In this document: positions 47,601-64,000 of the stretch, piece after piece
How the letters are laid out: the number at the start of each line of letters is the position of its first letter
Numbering within the stretch: position 1 is the first letter of the stretch
NCBI GenBank assembly: GCA_003864495.1
Contig: ML133388.1
Location: 992,738-1,056,737, forward strand
Source: Nemopilema nomurai
Lineage: Eukaryota > Cnidaria > Scyphozoa > Rhizostomeae > Rhizostomatidae
Direction of reading: 5' to 3'
Length of the DNA: 64,000 bases
Notes under the pieces: generated by a model
What the model saw: only the letters and a program-made list of their open reading frames with translations
What the model was told of the DNA's origin: nothing
The model's database searches: none
Translations under genes and position numbers: made by a program

Positions 47601-50600
47601 TTTCTCTTCTAATCTTGAGCCATGATTATCGCTTACAAGACAGCCCATCTTTACCTTTTGCTTCTTCGATATTTAAATTCTTCACTGTGTTCACCAATGA
47701 TGCAATAATTCGATAAAGAGAAAGGCCAATGAATAGGTTGGAAGGCATAATTGGCATTAGTCTTATTCACAACTGGTGTCTCTCTTAAACTATTTTCACT
47801 CCTTAATTGCAGTCGATACACGTGACATTCTTTGGAAAAGAGTGTACCAGGGCTTGGCTTTATCCACATTCTCTGAGATCACTGACTGGAAAGGAAAATA
47901 TAAAGGATATGGGCACCGTAAGTAGCTCAATCTTCTATAAATTGCTAAAATGTCCGACAAAGGCCGTCTCCTTAAAGTTTGTAGACGAAGTAGTATTGTG
48001 AGCCACTTTGTCACGTGTTGCTGGGCGACTCCTCACGAATAAACATCCACCGCCTTCATAATGGCATCATCAGCATTAAGTGCTTTCATCTAATACGGAT
48101 CACTACAAATAAAAGCCGCAGAGCTTTTAGCGTTTTAGATTTTCGAATAAAAATCAAGCAACTAACAAACCGTTTCTAAATTTCTCTGGACCCAAAAGTC
48201 TTAAAAAAGCCAGTATTATGTTTTATCGGAACAATTTTATGGTCTAAATAAGTAACATTTAAAGATTCAATTCGATGTAATGTACCCTAACTCCTAACAG
48301 GAATACACGCTTATTTTTATAAGGAAACACTTTGTAAAAAACCTACATGTAGAAGGCCGAAATATATAAAGAACTTATACTACTAAAAACGAAATCCCTA
48401 AGGAACTTTTCGTTTAGAAATTTTTTTATAACTGCAAGCATCAAGAGCTAAAAATCAGGTTCCATTCATTTGCAGCCAATTCTCTCATAGATTGTTTGCT
48501 ATTCGTGTGTCAAGTGCTTTATCCAGTAGTTTCCGCATATGCTGTCTCGCCCCTCTCTCTAATAAGTGTTAAGGCCTATTGATGTGCAGTGGAAATTAAG
48601 GAACTTTTGGTACTAAAATCTGATTGACTTGAGGTCTACGGATAAGGAACTTTTGGAACTAGGCCTTGTGGTAGGTTCCTTATAAAAAAGCGTGTACTAA
48701 AATGCAATCATTGAGGCCTTTATCCGGCATTTGCTGCCTGCTGATAAAGATTTGTTTCTGGGAAACCCTCTTGGTCACTTTCCATTGTTTCTTAGAAACA
48801 TATTTTAGTGATTTCATGGAATTTATATGAATGGTAACGTATGACCTAAGGTGATGAGACTGCTTCCTCGAAATGAATTGCTTCCAGAAGCGTTTCTGAG
48901 AAAGAATCAGCCACATTAAAAATTCGACGCAGCATTTCCTGTGACTTTTGAGAATGTTTCAACTGGCAGCTTCATCTTTTGTGATCGTTAAGATTGTTGG
49001 AATCTTCTGACTGATCCTGACATTGTTTCCCTGTTGTGGCACTGCGCACTTCAACTTTATCATAACCGGTAATCGCCAGGAAAAGGCGATTTGGTGTATT
49101 TGTTTTAGAACCTTGACCTGGCTGTCTGTCCAAAAATCGTTTGGCGCTTTGTTGCCTTTGTGGTCTTTAGTAGAGTAAATAAACGTATTTAGGTGGCTTT
49201 AGTAGGGTGTATTGAGGTGGATTATTATCATCCACCATCCAAGATACAGAGCTTAGAAACATCACTTTGTCCGTTTACAATTGCCCAAAAGTGTTTTTGA
49301 TTTTAGATTTGTTTTTTGATTTTGTTCTAGTGTATTTATATAATTTTCCTTTGTTGATGTTTTCTGAAGTATACCTTTTTCAAGCCTATTCACAGAGATT
49401 ACTTAACAAAAAGTTATTACGCAGCTTACAAAAAAGTTATTATGCAATTCACCATAAAAACATTATGCAATTCACCATAAAAACATTATGCAACTTACCA
49501 GAAAGTTATTATGTAACTTACCAAAGCATTATTATGTAACTTGCCAAAAAATTATTATTCAATTTGCCCAATTATTATTATTATGATTCCAAGTGTAGTA
49601 CCAATTATGAGTTAAAAAAAGCGCGTGCTTTGTTTCTCTAAATTTTGTTTGCTGAAGTGTAATCAATAGTTATTAGCTATATGTTTATTTAAAAATGCGC
49701 TGTAAATGTGACTATGTCAATCTATATGCCTGTGTTAAATGACATAAAAAACAATTGCTATGTATAAAAGCCGCTGCTCAAAGCTGATGACGTCTGTAAG
49801 GCAGATCTGAACTCTGCACTGGATAACCTATTCGTATGGCCTTTATTTGAAATTTCCGCGTCGTCACCAGCTTCTACCATTTGTGGGCCCATGATTTTAG
49901 GCTTTTTTTGTTTTTGTTTTGAGTCGAGCATATACTACTTTCAGATGAAATACCGGGGAACCAATTTTAAAAACGATGTGACTGACGCTTTTAACGATGC
50001 GAAGCAGTCCCTTAAACTCTCTGTCGAGGTGAGAACATTGATATTGACGTTTTAATTTGCTAACAACTTCCACTTTTATGCACTTACCACTCGAGAAAGC
50101 ATGTATAATAGTTCTGTAACATGCACGAAATGTAGAGTTTAATATAAAGCGATACTGCTAATAAAACAGTACTGCAAACAATTTAGCAATGAAAGATGTG
50201 ACCATGCGATGTAGTGATATTGTTGATAGTACATGATATATGAAGATATGAATTCTATGTAACATGATTTCTTGTAGCAAAGAAAGAGTCATATTTCATC
50301 ATTTCTTGAATAATGATAATGATCATGACATATATTCTATCAGCGCATAACGATGAACCCTTGATTGCTTTTGTCCTTTGATATTTTTATTTGTAGCTGT
50401 TTGCCCTGTTATGTCAGGTCTTGATCTGTCAAGCTTTTTCATTCCAGTGTTGCCATGCCTTTGTTGTCTTTTAATGTCAAGTCAATTCCTGTTCCATCAA
50501 ACCTTCTCCTGCTATGTTCTGCCTTGTCCTGTCATGACAGAATTTAAATTCAAGTTTCTCAACGAGCCTAATACATGAAAGATGAAAAAAAATTGGACCG

Positions 50601-53600
50601 ATTTTATTTCTAATCTATGTATAGGAATTAATATGATATGATACATTGACTTGTTCTGCATCCAAGGAACGGATTTCGAAGTATGGCTTTGAAGTCAGAT
50701 ATGATGGTAGAGAGTATGCTGGCAACCCAGATGATAATAGCGAAGGTTCGTTTTGTGCCGCATTGTCCCTCTTCCCACGTTGTACCCTGTGCATGGACAT
50801 AACTGGTATATTGAAACATACGCTCTAGACAGTCAACGTAATCTTCAAAGTTTATGTCAAGAATGTTTTCTTTTTGCTTACACCTATTCCCCAGGACCAG
50901 TCACGTAAAGAGCGCTATCTTGTGTCTCCCCCAAATACTTGATTGTCTCTGTAGCAAGTTCAAAGCTTGGTTGATTCCTTCGAAAGCTTGTTTAGTTAAG
51001 ATATTGACATATCATATTGAATGATCTTTTGTTGATGATAGAGTAAGCAGTCGTGAAACTATGCAAACAAATCTACAAGTCCTTTAAGCAGAGTCCAGAA
51101 AAAGTTCTAAACTTCCTCTGTCTGCAAACCTCATAAACAACTCAAAACTGAAATGTTTTTATGATCGCTTTCATTGTTTAAAATAAATGTAACTAATAAA
51201 CCTACCTTGACTATGACAGAAACTGGCAAAACCTTCCTCCGGCTCCTAACCGTGGAGCCGTCAATTTTTCTAGACTCTGTCCTTAAGCTATGTTTTCATC
51301 TCTTTGGATGATCGAGTTTATGTTTGTTAGGAATAAGTTTGATCTCTTTATTTCCAGAACCAACAAATGGCGTTTTATCGGCGAGGAAAACAATGAAGCA
51401 ACGTATCAAAAGCAAGAATGGGAGCAAGGAGTCGAAAAACAAGAAGCACAAAAAAGGTCAGCTTTTCTAAAATCATAATTGCCATTTGCTTTTCACAAAC
51501 TTATTCTTCAACACTAGCCAAATGGACTTTACAAACTACCAGTCCATAAAATAGCACATAATCATATATATGACACAATCATATAAGAATGCCCTTTTGA
51601 ATCAGTTATTGACGTCTTTCTATGCATTGCACTCTTGAATTTTAGAAATGTCATTTTCAGAAGGTACAGCAATTTTTTCATCTTTTAATGCTGATTATTT
51701 GTTACTAATTCAGTTTTTGATGTAAGATTAAGTTGAGAATCCATTAAATTGTGCACCAGAGTGTCTCTGAAATTCTCAGTATTGCTTTTTCACGTGAAGG
51801 TTGTTACCAAGCTGGATTTTATGTTGTTTGATTGTATTCATGCAAAAATGGCCGCTTAAGTTTCGTAGAACGATTCATACAGAATGCAAATCTGCACCCT
51901 TCTCATCCTCTTCTCAGTCAATGAATTTCGGTTTTGAGGTGGCCTACTTCTATGTGACGTTTTTTTCCTACCATTTCACCCAGAAAAATAGCTGTCATTA
52001 AGAAGTTTTTTAGTTCACATGAATCACTTTTCTTGATTCAGAAATTCCAAAAAGCAAAAATGCACAGCCAACAAAAAAAATGACAAATTGGAAATGTGTA
52101 AGCACCGAGGCGTAGCAAAACTATCCAAGACTCAAGAGAGGATCAAGAAAAAGTTAAAGGGTCTAAAGAAGTTGAAAATGAAGGATAGATTTCCTCAATC
52201 ATTGGGGCTGTTAGAGACAAGAAACACTGCTGAGATTTTCAATGAAGTAGAGCAAAGTCCTGGGGTCGAGCAACCATTTGATGACGTAACAGTACCTGTG
52301 AGTAGCCCGTGTACTGCAACATTTCTCAAAGATCCACAAAAGTGCAACGATGAAAGCAAATCAGAAAACTGCAAAGAAAACGCCTCTAAATCTTGCGAAG
52401 TAAGTCCTCGAGAAAGTCTTCAGAATCGTCTGAAGCACAGTCAACAGGGTCACCAGTAAAGAAAAAGACAGTATCATGGCAGCTTACACGAGAGGAAATA
52501 AATTCAGTTCCGTCTTTAGTGAAGCCTACGTTGATACCAATCGATGAACAATTGGTTTCACAACGTGCTGAAATGATGGTGAAGAAGAACTTGAATAGCA
52601 AAGACATGGCTGGGGAGGACGGCTCCGTGGAGAATCTACAGACAGAAGATGAATGCCAAAAGGGGGAAAGAGGTAAAAAGGCAGAAAAGAAAGGGCAGAC
52701 GAAAAAGCAGAACAAGCACTCTAAGGCGAGGCCGGCTGTCACTGTAGAGAAAGATAAAGTTGGTTCAGATCATAAAGAGGCTGAATCTCCAAAGGCAGTT
52801 TTGGGATCGAAAGTTGAAAAAAGTCCAGGAAAGAGCTCAAGAAAAGTGCAGACGAAGAAGAAAGATAGTTGTGCTTCTAAGAAGCAGGTCAAAGCAGCCA
52901 AGGGATTGAGCAACGAGACTGATATGCTAGATGGCCGTGAAGAAGTTGCGAAGAAGAATAGTGATGGTGAAACAAACACGAAGCCAAGTTCATCTACAGT
53001 TTTCAAAGTAAAGAAAAAAACAGGGACTGCCTCAAAGGGGGCAAAGAAAAAGGAAATAAGTGGAATAAGTGGAAATGAAGGAGCAATCGTTCAAGTTGCT
53101 GATGTTAACAGGGAAAATACAATAGTAGCAAAAACGTTTTCCTCTAAGGTGGCCTCGAAAATCACGGATTCAGGAACTGAAAATGCTGAACAGGATTCGG
53201 AAAAAGAGCAAATGGCACAAAAAACTGCGAAGGGGAGAATGAAAACTGGCAAGAAGTCCATTTTTGCTGTGCCTACAAAGAAGACACCAAACCCAAAGAA
53301 AACGAACAGCAAGCAGAAGTTTAGTTCGCCACTCGTCAGTACAGCAGAAAACAATGGCTGTCCTGCAAAGAGGAAAATTGATACAAGTAGCCTAAGCGAA
53401 GGCTCTGAAAAGGGCAGAGACAAGTCGAGCAAAATGAAGTACCGCAGTACACAGTGCATGACAGCCATGGCCGACGAAGCATGTGACATTGGTGACTTGG
53501 ACATGGAGACGACATTTAGGCCAGGCACCACGGCCTCGCTGAAAGCTGGGTCAGTCTCCAAGGCTAAAGTCAAAAAGGCGAAAAAGAGAAGGGTACCTTG

Positions 53601-54317
53601 TAAAGAGAGCTCAGGTGGGACCTCTTCGCAAGATATAATCACCCTTAAAGAGGCAACAGATATCATTAGTGAGTCATTTCTGAACGACTCGTCAAGTGCT
53701 GTAGATGATCGAGATGACGGAAGTCTCGGCAGCATGTCACCAAGTACGAGGGAAAAGAACGCTTTCATCCGTATCAGCCCACTTTTGCCGGCGAACGAGG
53801 ATGAGGATCTGTCGTCTATCTTCAAAAGCTCGTACCGAGGTAAGTTAACTGTAACTTTTATGTTCGAAGGCAGCTCACTTTCAAGACACCTTGGTTTATC
53901 AGCAATACTACAACAGTGCCATTGCCATGTCTCTTTTACCTTATTTATCTCCAAATTTATCGTTTACAATTAGAGAATCAATATTTTCTTTAGCGATAAT
54001 CGAAATCTTTTGAGTCTCGAAAGTTGAAAATAATATTAGTTGACTAGAATAGTGTTAATGATTAATGCTCTCCGGATTGTAAATTTTTTATCTGGCAAGA
54101 ATGTCTATTTCTTTATTAGAAAACCGCTGCTTTCGTTTTATTTCGCCAGACAGTTCTGGCAAGCATTGAACTCTAAGTTGCCTCTTGAAAAATAACATTT
54201 TTTGCAGATACTTATTCATTGAAGGCAGATTCGAATTTCAACAATGGCATGATGGACAGTGTTGTGCCCGTGAACAAAACATTTGCAGATGAAAGTGATG
54301 ACTCACCCGAGTTCTAG
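44644..54317 (+). CDS. ZCWPW1: ZCWPW1-like histone reader (CW zinc finger plus PWWP)
   Basis: Exons 44644-44691, 44831-45068, 45410-45533, 46762-46846, 47813-47917, 49945-50028, 50667-50745, 51358-51456, 52042-53839 and 54208-54317 give about 923 residues, if two bases are assumed missing in the ninth exon. The CW finger (about 57-105) has QWVQCDNPECQKWRR, then WVC and a fourth Cys after the next splice. The PWWP (about 120-195) has GMVLWGKVPGYPWWPCMV and VTFFGKECTRAWL, with cage aromatics Trp, Trp and Phe all present. In mammals ZCWPW1 reads H3K4me3 with CW and H3K36me3 with PWWP at PRDM9-marked meiotic breaks. The tail is Lys/Ser-rich and disordered, and holds KKTVSW, a PP1-docking-like motif. 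Two frame breaks lie near 52075 and 52395. An upstream exon ending at 44392 is probably 5' UTR. Convergent with ALDH4A1. Confidence 0.9.
45356..45409. repeat. Tandem duplication at an intron end in ZCWPW1
   Basis: Two imperfect copies of a unit starting ATTCATTGTT(G/A)AATTTCA lie directly before the exon at 45410, so the second copy forms the polypyrimidine-acceptor region. Confidence 0.65.
45754..46678. mobile_element. Non-autonomous Tc1/mariner-pogo-like DNA transposon, 925 bp
   Basis: The left end CAGTCAACTTTCCTTTTACG and, in reverse complement, the right end CAGTCAGCTCTCGTTATTAC form an imperfect terminal inverted repeat of about 22 bases. Both ends are flanked by TA (45752-45753 and 46679-46680), the target duplication of Tc1/mariner and pogo elements, and CAGTC(A/G)(A/G)CTCTCGTTAT-like ends resemble pogo/Tigger elements. 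I see no transposase motif inside; the longest frames are about 60 codons. It fills most of the intron between 45533 and 46762 and ends 83 bases before the exon that completes the PWWP motif. Confidence 0.75.
48302..48696. mobile_element. Foldback element, about 395 bp, family C
   Basis: The left end AATACACGCTTATTTTTATA and the reverse complement of the right end GTACACGCTTTTTTATAAGG match over about 23 bases with one gap. The interior has repeated AAGGAACTTTTGG-like segments near 48598 and 48645. It lies in the ZCWPW1 intron between 47917 and 49945. No coding capacity; target duplication not clear. Confidence 0.6.
49401..49575. repeat. Minisatellite, 23-25 bp unit, about seven copies
   Basis: Units built on CAATTCACCATAAAAACATT-ATG repeat about seven times with drift at both ends; two central copies are identical. 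It is intronic in ZCWPW1. Confidence 0.85.
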
Positions 54318-56364
54318 CCCAGATGTCTAACGAAGATTCTAATGAACGGACTAACGTTAGAGGTATTTGATATGTCAATCTATCCTTTTTTGTTGTGCCA
54401 AAGTGCTGCCTACAGTAAACTACATCTGATTTGGATGTTCTGATCTTTACGACAGATAGCCTTTTAAATGCAATTCCTTCCATCTACCATTCTCCAAAGT
54501 CAGTTCGCTCAACCCTTTTGGACATGAAAATCGCTCAGGGTGAACGTCAACACTCAAATAAGCCTCAATTAGCATTTCGAAAATGAGACGCAATGTTTTC
54601 CTTTTTGATATTTTTGCAAATTTTTCCACTTACTTACAAGATGCGTTTTATAATTAAGGCAGTCCAATTATTCTCAATCGAAAAAGGTAGATCAATAAAA
54701 AGAGCGAAACAGGACCATTTTCAGTGTTTCGGGGTTGTCAAAATGGGACAGAATTTTTTGAGAGCCAAAATGGTCTCCCTCTTATTTCGGTTCGTCTTCT
54801 CTTTGGATGAGACAATATTGTCAACTGAAGCAGTTATTCCAATCTAGTTTTTGTCCCGTCCTGGCCCTGAATGCTTTAGCAGGATTTTATAAAGGTTTGA
54901 AGGGAAATTCATTAACATTTATGTTACCACAGTTATCGTTCATCTTCATCCAATCTTCGTGCTTTTTCATCTTCTTTGTTGGGGTTTACCCTTCTTTCTC
55001 AAAATTGATTTGTTTATCTTTCTCATTAGTCCCTGATATTTCTCAAAGTTAGTGCGTTTAATGTATAAATATAACAATGTTTTGCAAAGAGGGGTTAGCT
55101 TTTTCTTGCTGGGTTCTAATTACTTGGCAGGCAAAGTATCTCTATAAGAGTGGGTCCTGCCCCCCTCTGAAAATGGTTTTAATATGTTCATCCATAAAAT
55201 GAGAGGAAACTGTAGTCAGTTAGTTTTTACAACACAATCTTTCTGGCACATTTTAATCAGCATTGGTCAGTATCCGTAGTTCGTAAAAACCATTCACTTT
55301 TACTATGTTATGTTGTTTTTTCTCGAATTCTGTGTTGGTCAAAATTTCATCCTTTTTACTCAGTATTAATGTAGATATCGTTTTAGTATAATGTCAATCC
55401 ACAAGCGTTGTAAACGACAGTTTTTAATCATTTTACCCAATGTTCACTTAATGTTTTCGTTTGGTCTGTCAAACAGTACACTCTTAACTATAGCATGCGT
55501 TCATTTTCTAATTTTGCCGTATGAGACCAGCCTTCATTTTTGTCTTCAGCCTCTTGCCAACCACTATCAACATTTCTCAATAAGTACAAGTGTGCAAGTT
55601 GGACACCTGCGCGCGCTTTTGTACCCTCCCCCATCTCGTTGTTCTTTGCGAAGAATCTCTTTCTATCAATTCCCTCGTTTGATACATTTTTATTTCATTT
55701 TTTGCGGCTAAAAAGCATTTAGTACAAAACTTTTGCAAAGAGCTCGGGCGACTGATTTTGTCGCGAAGACCAATTTTGTCTCAAAAATCATTTATGAGTC
55801 ATTTTGAGCTATTTTGTAATCTTCTGCAACTGATGCATTCAAAATGCTACGCTTTTAATCAGTTAGAGAACAGGAAGAAGGCAATTTTGACGGGAAAAAA
55901 CGGAAAAAATACAGCAACGTCGCTTTGGGTAGAAATGTGATAAATATTGAGAGGTAGTTAAAACGGAATAAATTCAACACGGGTTCAGCCAGTTAGAACA
56001 GCTAAGTGCAGACTATTGAATGCTACCATGCATCCAAGTTTAAGCTGGGTTCTAAGCACTCGTCTAATCAAAGCAGGTTTCTACTTGCAAGAAGATTCAT
56101 AGCGATTATCAGCGTATGCCCGGCAAAGCAATGGACAGAGGCGAAATTATGCAGCTTAAACTATGCAATTTTGTTAGACATCTGTCATCAAACGGGTAGA
56201 TGAATAAAGACTACAAGAAGATATTTCCACTAAGTGGTTAAATACGTATTGTTCTCTGAAAGTAAGCAGTTCAGAGATGTAAGCAGTCAAAAATGATTAT
56301 ATTTGTTATGTCACGACCGCTGCTCGTCGTTTGAAAAAAGTTATATTCAAAAGCAATCATCATT
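54318..56364. other. Region between the convergent ZCWPW1 and ALDH4A1 genes
   Basis: No gene is supported. It holds the ZCWPW1 3' UTR (poly(A) candidate at 54694) and AT-rich DNA in which I see no further structure. Confidence 0.6.
54694..54699 (+). terminator. AATAAA poly(A) signal candidate, ZCWPW1
   Basis: The hexamer AATAAA lies 377 bases after the ZCWPW1 stop codon and is the first canonical signal I found downstream. Confidence 0.45.
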
Positions 56365-56370
56365 TTTATT
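56365..56370 (-). terminator. AATAAA poly(A) signal, ALDH4A1
   Basis: TTTATT on the given strand reads AATAAA on the minus strand, 70 bases past the ALDH4A1 stop codon (56440-56442). Confidence 0.5.
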
Positions 56371-56439
56371 AGACTAGTCAAAACCAAACTCAGCTCTGAT
56401 AAAATCATATACTCTAATTGCAATTCCATTTGTTTCATT

Positions 56440-63888
<7,449 letters not shown>

Positions 63889-64000
63889 CTAAAAATGAAA
63901 AGGAATTTAGCAATAGAACAACTTATTTGGTGAACATCTCATCAACATGTTATATCTTACACAACCTTAATTATAATCTTACACAACCATCTTCAAAGAG

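Noticed and set aside
49401..49575. CRISPR-like array or coding repeat
   Set aside because: Tandem units without spacers, intronic; the apparent ORF across it is low-complexity read-through.
53091..53954. 287-codon open frame antisense to ZCWPW1
   Set aside because: It is the shadow of a Lys/Ser-rich coding exon; Lys codons read backwards as Phe/Leu give a falsely hydrophobic protein.

Overview
The window is nuclear DNA of an animal. Its genes are split by GT-AG introns, and the base composition is AT-rich. The proteins are all animal-type: a full CPSF subunit WDR33, mitochondrial uL14m, a bHLH-Orange repressor, a ZAP/PARP12-like protein, a CW+PWWP histone reader and mitochondrial ALDH4A1. 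Intron sizes and abundant small foldback transposons suggest a marine invertebrate, most likely an anthozoan cnidarian. That assignment is an inference; no single feature proves it.

Layout. 441-11271 (+): WDR33, 14 exons, 5' end outside the window. 13031-13531 (-): MRPL14 in one coding exon, tail-to-tail with WDR33. 16015-22509 (+): a five-exon Hes/Hey/Helt/Cwo-type bHLH-Orange gene without a C-terminal WRPW, with two CACGTG boxes upstream. 25239-28981 (+): a four-exon, 259-residue single-pass membrane protein with one Ig-like domain and a very basic tail; I do not recognise its family. 33201-41130 (+): a PARP12/ZC3HAV1-like gene with five CCCH fingers, two WWE domains and an ART fold whose catalytic His is Arg. 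44644-54317 (+): ZCWPW1-like CW and PWWP reader with a long Lys-rich tail. 56440-63888 (-): ALDH4A1, 15 exons, 5' end beyond the right edge, tail-to-tail with ZCWPW1.

The genes do not form a pathway. Three are chromatin or RNA regulators, two are mitochondrial, one is probably an innate immune or RNA-binding protein and one is an orphan membrane protein.

The most notable points are the His-to-Arg pseudo-PARP, a minisatellite of 3'-splice-site-like units directly before the second coding exon of that gene, and a complete CW+PWWP reader outside vertebrates. There are also three apparent one-base frame breaks in otherwise intact exons (two in ZCWPW1, one in PARP), at least one of them in a homopolymer. 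Several non-autonomous transposons are present, including a TA-flanked pogo/mariner-like element. No CRISPR, viral or bacterial genes were seen.
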